Assembly (NCBI GenBank): GCA_033296885.1
Contig: MU863923.1
Location: 124,001 to 188,000 of the forward strand
Origin: Triangularia verruculosa
Taxonomy: Eukaryota; Ascomycota; Sordariomycetes; Sordariales; Podosporaceae
DNA length: 64,000 nt
Direction of reading: 5' to 3'
A program made the translations under genes and the position numbers. The notes under the pieces are model-generated. The model searched no databases. It was not told the origin of the DNA and worked only from the letters and a program-made list of their open reading frames with translations. This document shows, one piece after another, positions 12,301 to 23,367 of the stretch (the stretch's first letter is position 1; every line of letters starts with the position of its first letter).

Positions 12301-13844
12301 GGGAGCGGCGGTGGTCGATGCGCGATGAACTCATCATCTGGATGCCCGCTGTCAGAGGGCTGTGAGACGGGGAGCGTGTATCCAGGTGATCCAGGTCCTG
12401 CTCTCCCATATTGGGACTGGAGAAGCTGTTGACCTGCAGCGGTGCTCGGCCGACCATCAGGACCCAATGCAGGACGCAGACCGTATTGCTGCTGCCCACC
12501 AGCTTGCCCCTGCGAAAAAGGGATTGGCTGTCCTGGAAGAATAGGCAGCGAGACAGTGGGAGGTCCATCTTTGGTCTTGGAGTCGGCGCGGTTGCGCAGA
12601 AATCCAAACATGCCACCACTTGGCTTTCGGGTCTGATCGTATTGTACAAAACCCCCTTGCTGCGGTTGTTGTGGTGGTTGTGGTTGTGATGGCTGCGGCG
12701 GTGACTGTTGATTTTGGTTGCCTGGTGGTGGAAGCGCATGGCCTGGTTGTCGCAAACCCGTAATGGTTCGCTCGGGCCCGGAATATAAGTTGAAGGAGCC
12801 TGGCTGTGGGCCAGGGCTTTGGGGCCCTTGAGCCTGTCCCTGAGCCTGCCCTTGATTCTGACCCTCTGGTCCCTGTAGCTGTCCTGGGAACTGTCCTTGA
12901 AACTGTGCCTGAATCTGCCCCTGAGGTGTCCTTGGAACCTCCCCTTGAGGTATGCCCGGTAACGGTCCAGGTGGCGGCCCCTGAAGGAATGACGCTGGTG
13001 GAAGTCCTTGAGCCTGTGGTCGGGGCGATGTCTTGATGGTAAATGACGGCGAATGCTTATGCCCTTCTGATCTGTGGAAGACGTTCTTCAAAGCTGAGAA
13101 TCGCTTTTTCGGGGGGCCACCATTACTTCCAGCTGCTTGATGTTCGGTGGCGTTTGTTGACGTAGACGTCCTTGACATATCAGGTCTCGTCGAGTTTGGC
13201 TGCTGAGGCCCCGAAGGTTGCATGGGGCCAATACCGAAGAATGTGGTCAGCTTCCGGCCCGGCGGCGCAAACTGAGACGGTGGGGGCGGCGACCGCTCTC
13301 CCAAAGGCGTGCCTGAACCATGGGCAATCATACTATCATTGTCGGCGGCTCTGCTACCAAATGGCCCCTTGGGGTTTGGCAGGTCGCCCTCATCATCACT
13401 CGAGTCGGACACGACATCATTGCTCGCCCCTTGATAGCGCGGAGTGCCGTCAGCATCGCGGCGTTCAACCGGACCACCCGTTGCTAACCGGTCTCTGAGG
13501 CCAGAATATACCCCCGAGTTGCGCTTGATACGTCCATCCTCAGTCACCGTGATTCCAGGAGCACCGGAACCTGATGCTGTCACATCATTCTGTTGCTGTT
13601 GGTCGCCCGACTGTTCGAGACTTTGAGGAATAACAGGACTCTGGTGGATGGTCGGGAGAGCTGGGAGGGGCTGTGTTGGTTGTGCCCTTTGGCTGGGTAA
13701 CCCATGGTAGGGCTGTTGCTCTTTTGGAGCCAGGTGCGTCTGTTGTGAAGCCTGGGCTCTGGGCTTTTGCAAGTACGCTCCAGAAACCGGTCCCCCAGTC
13801 TCCTTATCAAATCCATAGTAAGGCTGTTGTTGCTGCTGCTGTTG

Positions 13845-13884
<40 letters not shown>

Positions 13885-14786
13885 GGCTGCTGTTGGTGCG
13901 GCTGCTGTTGATGCGGCTGCTGTTGCGGTTGCTGTGCTTGTTGCTGCGGTTGATGTTGGGATGAAGCATTGCTTGGTGAAGAACGATGTCGGCTTGAGGA
14001 GTGTAGGGGCTCTGTGAGATGTGACTCCTGCACCGTCCAGCCTGCCTGTGGTTGAAACCTCTGAAGAAGGTTTCCCTGTCGCATATGCGGCGGCATCGGT
14101 CCCTGTCGGCCAGAACCGTCTGTATATTGTTGTGGACCCTGCGGAGACGCCCCGTTCACACCGGGTGGAGTATTGGCGGCAGCACCCGCGAACCCGCGGG
14201 ACGAGCTCGCTGAAGGTCCCTGTTGTCCTTGGCCTTGAAGCTGCCATGTCTGCTGCCCTTGCGCAGGAGCCTGGACTTGCATCCCTGGTGCGCCCTGTGT
14301 TGGTCGATAGACCGACTGAACGATTGATTGCTGCTGTGGATGCTGCTGTTGATGCTGGCTGGTATTGACGAAAGAACTCTGTTGCGCGGAGCCAGAGTAC
14401 TGGTGAGGTTGCTGCCCAAATTGCTGTGGCTGCTGATGTTGCTGCTGCTGGTTGGTATTCCCATTGCCGGGACTATTGTTGTCACCAGAGAATCTTTCCG
14501 CAGTCAAGCCCAGAGACGAACCCCGACGGATAGGCGGTAACCCAACAAAAGATGGGGGCCGATCTATCCCGTTCTGGCCAGTATGCTGTTGCTGCTGTGG
14601 CTGCTGTTGCAGGTATTGTTGTTGGTGTTGGTGATGTTGTTGCTGGAGCTGTTGCTGGAGCTGTTGCTGCTGTTGTTGTTGGAGCTGATGCTGTTGCTGC
14701 GGTTGCTGCTGCTGGACGCCAAGGTACCCTTGCTGGAAACTCCCCGGGGGAGGCAACGGCTTGTAAGCAGGATTGTAGGACGCCAT
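9333..14786 (-). CDS. very large Gln/Pro-rich intrinsically disordered protein, function unknown
   Basis: A single 1817-aa exon from ATG 14786 to the stop at 9333. Composition is dominated by Gln, Pro, Ser and Gly, with a poly-Gln stretch of about 20 residues near residue 301-320. Three short islands look more conserved than the rest: a basic patch around residue 560 (PKKRFSALKNVFHRSEG), another near residue 1100 (STISKLFKGSKVTG and GFLGAFKKGPKQ), and the C-terminal 80 residues, which begin ENIAIFERAKKKAEEERMA and end YGEFQEWE. No enzymatic domain, membrane segment or signal peptide is visible. The basic/hydrophobic islands could bind partners or membranes, but that is speculation. I do not recognise the family by name. 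The absence of stops over 5.4 kb and coherent codon use make it a real gene. Confidence 0.85.
13824..13883. repeat. CTG/CAG trinucleotide microsatellite encoding poly-Gln
   Basis: Plus strand shows mixed CTG/TTG triplets, ending in an uninterrupted (CTG)10 run at 13854-13883. On the minus strand it encodes about 20 consecutive Gln residues of the 1817-aa protein. Looser CTG/TTG-rich stretches occur at about 14583-14720 and 9850-9950 in the same gene. Confidence 0.95.
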
Positions 14787-16543
14787 TGCGAATTACTGAC
14801 AAGGAAAGGCAATATGTCAAGATGCAGACACGTTTGCCGGGTGATTGGCGATGGGAAAACCGGCGGAGGCGCAAGAGCGTATTATGCGTGCTTTGTAGTT
14901 CAGCTGTGCAACTGATCTAAGCGCCTATCGTTCTCGTCGCCGTGTTGCTTGCAAATGGTCGCTGATGATGTATGTGAACTGCACTGTCCACGAATTCGTC
15001 ATGCGTCGTATCCCTCACCAATTGCCAGTTTGAAGGGAGGGTCGAAATCAAGCGCCGCTTGCGCCGGGGTTGCGCAGCCGAGCACACCACCGTCTCCTTG
15101 GCTATGTGTACGTGTGTGATCGAAGGCGTTCGGTCGAGCTTCGCTTGTCTGACCCGACAATTCGGTACAGGTCGATTGAAACCACAAAAGCGTCCCGAAC
15201 GGCGGTCGTTGCCACCGGCGCCGAATCGGAATTGGATCGGGCACGGATTGCCAGGTTACCGCCGTCGACAGTGTAGAACGAGACGAAGAGGGGAAGGGCA
15301 AAGCTTGAGCTCAAGCTTGTTGATCGTCGTCCCGTCTGGAGGTGGGGGCTGGTCGCATCAGGGTCCAGGACGCCCGCGTTTTGTTCGCTGTAGCTGGCAC
15401 CGAGCCGTTGTCGCGATCCGCAACTTCTCAAGCGGTTGCGACGTTGAAGATGGCGAGTAGTATGGGAATTGGGAAAGAAGAGAAAAGGGAACAATGCAGA
15501 GTAAAGACGCGACTGCAGCTTCCTGTTTTTTGAGAGGCTTGAAATTGCTGGCAAAGAAGACCCTTGTCTTGGATGCGAGGTTCAGCCCCCGCAGACAGGG
15601 GTTCAGCTTCACTTAGTCCCATTCGAGGTCTTCTTACTGCTGATGGGCTGAGATGGTAGCCTGATAGCCTATGGGCCAACAATAGCACTATTTCAACAGC
15701 TTGCCCTACGCTGCCGTGATCATTGCCTCATGCAACCGGCTCGACTCGCTGGGCTGACGGGTCTGGTTTGCACGTTTCCTAACAGAAACACGATGAGCGT
15801 TGCTCGCCAACCCTTGTTCGAGTTACGGTGAACGTGGAGAATGGTTGACATTATCAGGGCTCCAGTCGGGCTGTGCCGTAGGGCAGCATGTGCTGAGTGT
15901 GCAGCCTCTTGGCTACCTGGCGATCGCCCTCAGTCGACGTTCTTGTGGTGCTGTGCCATGGCATTGTGTTGCGGGGGGAGGCAGAGAAGCCGTGGAACAG
16001 AAGGAAATAATGGGTTTCTCGTGTATCTCTGGATCATTCGGGGCTCTCAAGCAGCCAGCTAGGCCTCGGGAATGCTTCAGGGCCAGATTCAATTCGACGT
16101 TTGCTGTTTCGATAGCTCAGACATTCAAATACAGTGAATCAACTTGTGTAAGATCCTTAAATTTGTTTCGAAACCCTTTTTACGGCTTCCAGCCGTGTTC
16201 CCTATGCCTTTCATTCCTCTGATTAGCAATGCCCCCTGAAAAGCACCGCGGATGATACAGTTGATGCAACAGAGAAGAGGAAAATATGTAGAAAACACGC
16301 GAAGCAAGAGAGTAGAAAAAAAAAAACAATCTGTATGCCCCCACCGTAATCAAGGCACATGGATGTGAAAACAATGGCCCTCCTCCCACCTAAACCACCT
16401 ACCGACCTACCCATCGACCCAAACCAAAATTCCGTTGCGATGGTTCGTATGTCGCCCAGATGATGTAGTTTCCAACATGGATTAAACGCTATACAGCCCT
16501 AGCCGGGCAAATTTGTGACCAACGAAGAGAACAGGAGCGCATA
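14787..16543. other. intergenic region between two minus-strand disordered-protein genes
   Basis: 1757 bp holding the 5' flank of the Q-rich gene and the 3' flank of the 985-aa gene. Short frames on both strands lack any family resemblance. An A-rich run lies near 16316-16327. Confidence 0.5.
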
Positions 16544-19501
16544 TTAGGAACTGGAGAACACCTTGTCGCCTGTTCCCCGGAGCTTGTTCCTTCCCTTGCT
16601 GAATAACCCTTTCCCGGCTTTCCCTGCTGCCATCAAAAGTTCTTTGCTCTTTTGAACCTGTGCGCTCTGATGCAGATGAGAAAATCCACTTGTGCCATGT
16701 TGTTGTGGTGGTGGCATAGGAATGTTGGCCGGGAGGCCGTGACCACCGCTGCCACCAAACTGTTGAGACGGTGCCCCCGTCGGAGAATGCAAGCCTTGCT
16801 GCGAACCAAAGCCTGCCACGAATGCATTAATATGCTCGGGGTGTCGCGATGTCATTATGGCAAGCCACTCGTCGAGCCCAGTATCGATTGCAGCGAATTG
16901 TGCTCTCGAATCGATGAAGTTCCGAATTCGGTCCGTCGCTGTAGGCATCTCCAGAACCTGTCGAAAAGGAAGAATGTTGATGGAGCCTTTTCTGGGAGAC
17001 GACGCTCGAGGGACGGATTGTGGGGGTGGCGCGAGGTTTTCTCCTGAAGCTGGTGATGCACGGCCCTCGTGCTTTGGCGGCTCGACAGCAATCTTTTCAT
17101 CTGTATATGTCAGGTTTCTCTCATTAGGTTTATCTGACACGACTGAGATGGGAGAGGGCGGTTCAATCGGTGTCGCGTTGGCCGATCTCGGGGCAAGTGT
17201 GCTACTGGCTTGAGAAACAGTATCCGCGAGAGACGAAGCCGATGGTACAGCATCAACTTTTAGGCCGGGAGCAGCGCTTGGGAGGGTGGCATCCAACTCG
17301 GCAGGTAGGCCTGAAATAACTGGAGATGCATGAGACTTGGGCTCAGACTTAGGCTCAGGCTCTACCACTGTAGGCTGGATACTCAAGGGCGCCGGGTCAC
17401 TAAATCCAGCTTCCCATGAGAATCGTCTGCGCGTATCTTCAGCGACCGGTGTGCCGCTAGCCCCAACCTCCGAGGCCACAGGTTTCGCGGGACTCGATGG
17501 TGAGCTTGCGGAAACGGCAACAGGTTTAACATCCAGCAAGGGGTCTTTGCCTTGTTGCGGAGGTTCCACAACAGGACGAGCAGCTTCCTCCGTGGACTTG
17601 ACTGCTTCTGGTTGCTGGCCTGTTGCGGCTGCGGCAAGTAAACCAGCCTCGACTTTCTCCTCGCTAGCCGTCCAGTAGTCATCATAGACATCCCCCAAGT
17701 AGCTGCTTTCTCGACCAAGAGGCTGTGCGGCAGCTCGATAAGCGTCTGTAGTCTCTCTCTGAGTGTTCCCGAAGCCTTCCGTCGACTGGACAGGCCCAAG
17801 CGATTTGAGGATCTCCTCACTCAAGACGTCATTCTCTTTCAAAGGCGAGCTTGTGTCTGCCTCCAGGGTGGAGCCAGCACCATAGGAAGGCGGAGACAAG
17901 ACAGGATGTACATTGGTGATCTCAGGCGGGTCGCGACGTGGATTTAATGGTGCCGTGGGCGTGATCTCCGAAGTTTCTGTTGTCGAAGCGGTTGTCGCCG
18001 GTGTCGCAAGATCATTGCTCGTTGCTTTCTCGGCCATCCCATCACTACTTTTCGAACCGGGGCCACGAGCCATCTCAGCTGTCGTACCGAGCGCTGGGAT
18101 GGCAGTCTTGAGCGCAGGAGGAGAAGCGGGGCGCGCAAAATGTGCTTTTGGTGTCTCAGCCAGCCCGCTTTCTTTGACAGGACTTGCCCCGCCGTCAGTT
18201 GGTGGTGCGTTGGAGCTGTCCGCATTGAGGGGAGTCCGTTCAGTGGATGGGCTGACCTCTGTGTCTTCTCCAACTCTATCAACCGCTGGAATTGGTTCGA
18301 TTCGGGAAGGTAGCAGACCTTCACCCGGTGTCGCTGGAGTTTCAGAAACCCAACCACCCGGTAAGGATGGTCGGACGATTCCCTTTTCGTTGGCTTGTTT
18401 GCTTGCTGTCGGTTCCCGCGACAGATCTGCGGCTGGCTGCTGTTGGGTGGCAGCGGTCATACTCGACGGTGCATTCGGGTCTTGCTCCAGTCCAACGACA
18501 GGAGTAGGCTCCTCGGCACTAGAGCCCATTGCGGTTGCGTGATTCGATGATAAACTACCCTGCAGGGTTGGGACGGTAGACGACCGTTCTGGTTGGTGCT
18601 GGCGAGGTGTAAGTGCTGGCGACAATGTCGACAAAGGCTGCTCATCTGAAATCTGCGTAGACCCGGCCATGGTGCTGATTGCCGAGATGCCAACCGTTGG
18701 AGCAGGGGTTTGCTTCTGCGAGCTTTCAAGAAAACTCGATGGAGAGAACAAATCGTCACCAAAACCTGACATGCGGGTGACAAGGGGTAGCTGGGGGCTT
18801 GTCGAGTATCGTCGGAGATTCTTCCCAGCATCAACCTTGGACTCTTCAAGAGGGCCAGGTGCTCGAGATTCCGAAGTCGTGTAGTGGGATGAGTAATTCG
18901 CAGGTTCGTTGCTGGGTTCCTCGGATCCATAGCTGTCAAGAAGCCCCTCGAGACCATATTCGCTCCTTCTCTCGGGGACCGTAGCCAAGCCAGATCTCGA
19001 ATCTGGGTGTCCACCAGCCCTTTCCCTGCCATTTCCGCTTTCCGCCTCTCCTCCTACCATAACTTGTGAGTGGTTGGTAGCAGGTGGACCTGCCACACCA
19101 GCCAACGGTGGCCTTGGAGACTCCAAAGATCTCTTTCTTTCTTCTTCCAGCTTGCGATAAATCTCGGCAGGTCGGACAAACGGAGATCTTGACGGCGAAG
19201 CCAAAGAGCTTGGGCTTGTGGGTGATGTTGTGGCATCTAGGCTACTTTTTCGTGGCTGATGAGATTGCGATTGCGAGGGAAGCGTGGCTAGCGAGCCTGT
19301 GCTTTCGGGCATGGTTACAGATCGCTGAAATTGTTGTGCTTCTGTTGGTGGCCGCGGCCCCAGCGGTTTTGACGGCGGTGGTTGTTGCAGTTCCGGTTCG
19401 TCGTCTTCGTACTCGTCGCCCCAATCGTCGCCATCATAGTTTTGAGGTTTGAAGTTTGCCCACTTTCTTGTTTTTTGTCTGCTAACGTTGACCTTGTACA
19501 T
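16544..19501 (-). CDS. conserved ascomycete protein with short N- and C-terminal motifs around a long disordered centre
   Basis: Single exon, 985 aa. The N-terminus has a compact motif at residues about 6-31 (VSRQKTRKWANFKPQNYDG followed by DDWGDEYEDDEPE), acidic and Trp-containing. Residues 40-830 are Ser/Pro/Thr/Glu-rich, probably disordered and possibly phosphorylated. A predicted helical block at about 845-890 contains LEMPTATDRIRNFIDSRAQF and AIDTGLDEWLAIM. The C-terminus is basic (AAGKAGKGLFSKGRNKLRG). I recall similar motif combinations in other Pezizomycotina proteins but cannot assign a function. There is no signal peptide, membrane span or catalytic motif. The spaced motifs suggest a scaffold or adaptor, which is inference only. 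Confidence 0.8.
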   Translation of the reverse strand: MYKVNVSRQKTRKWANFKPQNYDGDDWGDEYEDDEPELQQPPPSKPLGPRPPTEAQQFQRSVTMPESTGSLATLPSQSQSHQPRKSSLDATTSPTSPSSLASPSRSPFVRPAEIYRKLEEERKRSLESPRPPLAGVAGPPATNHSQVMVGGEAESGNGRERAGGHPDSRSGLATVPERRSEYGLEGLLDSYGSEEPSNEPANYSSHYTTSESRAPGPLEESKVDAGKNLRRYSTSPQLPLVTRMSGFGDDLFSPSSFLESSQKQTPAPTVGISAISTMAGSTQISDEQPLSTLSPALTPRQHQPERSSTVPTLQGSLSSNHATAMGSSAEEPTPVVGLEQDPNAPSSMTAATQQQPAADLSREPTASKQANEKGIVRPSLPGGWVSETPATPGEGLLPSRIEPIPAVDRVGEDTEVSPSTERTPLNADSSNAPPTDGGASPVKESGLAETPKAHFARPASPPALKTAIPALGTTAEMARGPGSKSSDGMAEKATSNDLATPATTASTTETSEITPTAPLNPRRDPPEITNVHPVLSPPSYGAGSTLEADTSSPLKENDVLSEEILKSLGPVQSTEGFGNTQRETTDAYRAAAQPLGRESSYLGDVYDDYWTASEEKVEAGLLAAAATGQQPEAVKSTEEAARPVVEPPQQGKDPLLDVKPVAVSASSPSSPAKPVASEVGASGTPVAEDTRRRFSWEAGFSDPAPLSIQPTVVEPEPKSEPKSHASPVISGLPAELDATLPSAAPGLKVDAVPSASSLADTVSQASSTLAPRSANATPIEPPSPISVVSDKPNERNLTYTDEKIAVEPPKHEGRASPASGENLAPPPQSVPRASSPRKGSINILPFRQVLEMPTATDRIRNFIDSRAQFAAIDTGLDEWLAIMTSRHPEHINAFVAGFGSQQGLHSPTGAPSQQFGGSGGHGLPANIPMPPPQQHGTSGFSHLHQSAQVQKSKELLMAAGKAGKGLFSKGRNKLRGTGDKVFSSS

Positions 19502-21190
19502 GTCGTTTGCTTGCGCCGAAGACCCTACAGCAGGCGACCTGAGAGTAGCGGATGTCAGTCCTGCGGTATCATGGGATCACTGCTGTGCGCGCAAAAGGTT
19601 GGGCGATGGCAACGCTGCGGGGTGGCACGCTCTGCTTACATGGACCTATTTGTTGGGAACACATTCCCGTAGGAGCCATCCATCGTCTCGTCGGGTTCCA
19701 AGATTGGTGTTCGGCAGCTTCAGGGCTGCAGGCGCATTAATAGCTCCTTTCAGAGGCGCAAATTGAGAAACTTTCCGGAAAGGGGAACTTGGGAGCAGGA
19801 GAGCGCCTCAATGATGCAAGTTGGTCCTGTCGGCAACAATGCGGCAAAACAGAGCGGGTGTAGCGCGGGTTTCGTCCAGTGGTTCAAACCGGATCAGTTG
19901 TCGGCTTGAGTCAGTCGCAAGGAGGTGAAGTGTGCGAAGCAGTTCATCACCTGGTGCCAGCGTATGAAGAGACAGGTCAAGCGTTGTCAGTTATGAAGGA
20001 GAAGAGATGAGCAGATGTCATCCCGGGGATTCCCAGTGTCCCACCCGATCATGAACGAATTCCACTACGGATCTGCTAGGGTTCACGATTTGGGGACAGG
20101 GATCAAGGGTGCGACCAACGGATTCGAAGTGGATTCGGCTCTGTGGAGTCCGGCCAAGTCTTGCTGATGCCAAAAAAAGAAAGGCATTCATTGTGTGTCG
20201 TCGAAGACAATCGGATCAATTGCCCATGTGCATAGACATACGAGAACAGTTTACTGAAGAATGATCCATGCGTGGAACAGAGCGGGTAATCCCTGCGGTT
20301 GAGCTTCCCAGCTCTGACGACAGCCAATGATGAACATCGCTTGCAGCCCTCTCTGGACTTCGCGCAACGGCGATGCAGCTATCCCAGTTCCTATCCACGC
20401 GGTCCTGTGCGTCGTGGGCGCCAACACGACAAGCCAGCGGTTCCTGGTCTTGACCCTTTGCTTGTACCGTAATAAACTAGTGAAGCTGAGAGGACCTCAT
20501 CTAATTACCACGAGCATACTGTGTACGATTCCCTTGCGCGGGGCTGTGTCGATGCCACCTAGCTTGTTTGCGGAGACCCGATTCCCATCGCCGCGTCATC
20601 TGCTAGGGGTAATCCCTTGTACAAGCACGGATGGAGCTTCAAATCCTCTTGACCACTAGTTATATCGTGGCGGTCGCATGTGTCTAGAGTAACATGCGAA
20701 TTATAATTATCATGGGAATAGCATCTTGGTCCTCTAATCGTGCTGTTGCCAGGATGTCGCCACAGGAGGACCCTTGGCTCACCATACAGTACAAGCCACA
20801 GTTCCCGCGGTAGTGGCACTGTGCTTACAAGCCTGAGTGTGCAGGTCAAAGGGGGTCAAAGCGTCCTTGTCGAAACAACACCACGTTTCCTTCAGTCAAG
20901 ACGGCATCTTGGACATCACCAACCGTCTACACCCGTCGTGGGCGCCCCGTTCTGACTATTTTTCCTACAAGACTTTCGCTGCCGTCTTTCGTATTTACGT
21001 ACATCAACTTTAATTCAACAAACAACGCACCCCTCCGTCGAGACACATTTCCTCAGCTCACCTTCCATCAATCGGTACGGGCGCATCGCGACAGCCGTAA
21101 ACCTAACCATCATTGCGCCCTCATCGAGAAAGAGAACGAAAGACCCGAGACTACTCTTATCCTTAATCCTATCAGAAACACGGCTTCAAA
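19502..21190. other. divergent intergenic region (985-aa gene / SED5)
   Basis: 1689 bp between head-to-head genes, so it contains both promoters. The last 150 bp before SED5 are pyrimidine-rich with no intervening ATG close to the start codon. No RNA gene was recognised. Confidence 0.5.
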
Positions 21191-22372
21191 ATGGCCGTCG
21201 CGATCAACGACCGCACGGCGGAATTCCGTCATATCGTCAGCGCGGCGAAGCGCAAGCAGGTGGCAAAACCGGGGTCGCAAAGACTCCTCGGTAGCAGTCA
21301 ACAAAGCGCCGCCAATGGCGATGCTAAACCAAAGCGCTCAGAGTTTGCGCGAAGTGCGGCAGAAATTGGTAGAGGAATCTCGGCCACGATGGGCAAGCTG
21401 CAGAAGCTGGCGCAGCTGGCAAAGAAGCGATCGCTCTTCGACGACAACCCGGTGGAAGTGAACGAGTTGACGTTCATCATCAAGCAAGACCTATCCCGCC
21501 TCAACGAGGACATCCGAAATCTCCAGGCTCTTTCCAGACGGCTGCATCCAAAACCGGACCAGGAGGGAGAGAACAACAAGAACATTTTGCTTCTTTTGCA
21601 AGGGAAGTTGGGGGATGTCAGCGCAAACTTCAAGGTAGGACAAGACACAGCTTTGTCATTCTTGGACGTGCACTAATGCTGTGACAGGACGTTTTGGAAA
21701 TCAGAACCAAGAATATCCAAGCCTCGCGGTCAAGGACCGAGGCATTCGTCTCTAACGTCGGGCAACATGCGCAGCTTTCATTGCAACAATCTGCCTCACC
21801 ATTATACGGCACGCCAAATCGGGGAACACCATCGCCAGGAAACGACTTGATTTCCTTGAATCCGGTGGTGGATCAGCAGATGCAGCTCCAGATGATGGAG
21901 GAGGGCGGCCAGAACAACTACATCCAGCAAAGAGGGCAAGCTATCGAGGCTATCGAGTCTACCATCAACGAACTGGGATCCATGTGAGTCAGCTTTCGAA
22001 ATCCTAGGGCCACACATCAAACCACTGACTGCTTTTCCTAGTTTCGGACAACTAGCTGGCATGGTCAGCGAACAGTCAGAAATGATCCAGAGAATCGATG
22101 CCAACACGTAAGCGTCTTTGCAGTTAATTTATTACGTCATGTCATTAGCTAACCCATGAATACAGAGAGGATGTTGTGGACAACGTTGAGGGCGCACAGA
22201 AAGAGCTGCTCAAGTACTGGTCACGGGTCAGTAGCAATCGGTGGTTGTTGGCCAAGATGTTTGGTGTTCTTGTAAGTTCTTTTCCGGGTATGCTTCTGCA
22301 TAATGTCACAAGTAGCTAACATGTGTGTGTCAGATGATATTCTTCCTGCTCTGGGTGTTGATCGCCGGGTAG
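21191..22372 (+). CDS. SED5: Qa-SNARE Sed5 / syntaxin-5
   Basis: Five exons: 21191-21634, 21688-21983, 22042-22107, 22166-22271, 22334-22372. They join in frame to 316 aa. Introns are 53, 58, 58 and 62 nt with standard GT..AG borders. The N-terminus (MAVAINDRTAEFRHIVSAAK) matches the Sed5/syntaxin-5 peptide that binds Sly1. An Habc region follows. The SNARE helix spans about residues 228-290 (SEQSEMIQRIDANTEDVVDN), with Gln258 as the likely zero-layer residue. Residues about 297-316 form the C-terminal tail anchor (LMIFFLLWVLIAG). It acts in ER-Golgi and intra-Golgi fusion. Length and motifs match the family closely. Confidence 0.96.
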
Positions 22373-23367
22373 TCATTTTAGTCAAACTTCCCAGTGTTAC
22401 GATTCTCTTGTATAATTATGTCCTTTTTTCCTGTAAACTGCTACCAGTCGCACACGGGGACTACCGCGTACTTCTTTTGTTGTCCGCGCCGGCGTTTCTC
22501 GGTAGAATCTTTCGTTGCAAGCATGGTAGACAGAACCTTGGTAATAATCATGGGGCGTGTGATTCATTTTTGTATTTCTTTTGGGAGGGGTGATGAGGAG
22601 TGAATATGTCTGTGTACAGAAAAGTGAAGACAGGATAGGGCGTATTGGATTATCGCCGGCGGTCTGAATGGGAAAGCATTGAGAGTAGGAAGAAGATCGG
22701 CTTTGATTTGCACAAATCTGGGTTTTAAGACTGGAAGACGGGGAAACTTGTCCTGTACCTACCTCCTGAGACGAGCGGTAACGGGTTCAATTTTCCACCT
22801 ATCAAATTGCCTAAGCACAGCGTTGGAGACGTACTACGGTATGTGAGTGTAGCCCCTGACGAGAGGGGAGTCGAATACGACTGTGGGGTTTTGTAATGCC
22901 ATCATGAGGGGCACCTACATGCTCAATTGTGAACATTCAAGCAGTATGAGTGGTTTGACAGCGCCCTGATACATGGAAAGTAGAAGCATTTCTTTCCCTC
23001 TTCGACAGTAAAAGATCCTTGTAGCTCCGGAAATACGAAGACCAGAAAACAGTCAGTCGCCTTCCGTCCACCCGCTGCCGTGATACTCCCTCCATGATCT
23101 GCTGCTCCGTCCCTCATTTAGCCGGATAGCTCTCTTTTACTCCGCGTGTGATCCATGGTATAAGCTGGATACCTTGCTTGCTGCTGCTGTTGCTGCTGCT
23201 ACTACTTAACCGTGTTGAAACACTACAAAGGTAAGGCAGTCTCCCTTATTATTGACCCTTGAGCTGTTCCTTCCCACCTTTTCAAGTTCTCAAGAAAAAG
23301 ACAATTCAAGCTGTTCTCCTGCACCACCTCCCGACTTCTTCCCGCTATCAAAAAGACAGCAAAAACA
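22373..23367. other. intergenic region between SED5 and the aldo-keto reductase gene
   Basis: 995 bp containing the SED5 3' UTR and the promoter of the next gene. A short imperfect CTG-type tract (about 23178-23202) lies roughly 170 bp upstream of the reductase start. No gene was recognised. Confidence 0.5.

Noticed and set aside
17913..18542. 209-codon plus-strand frame inside the 985-aa gene
   Set aside because: Antisense shadow of a Ser/Pro-rich coding region, with Gly/Ser-rich low-complexity translation.
19855..19900. GGTTCAAACC, resembling a tRNA B box
   Set aside because: No matching A box, acceptor stem or T-stem could be built around it.
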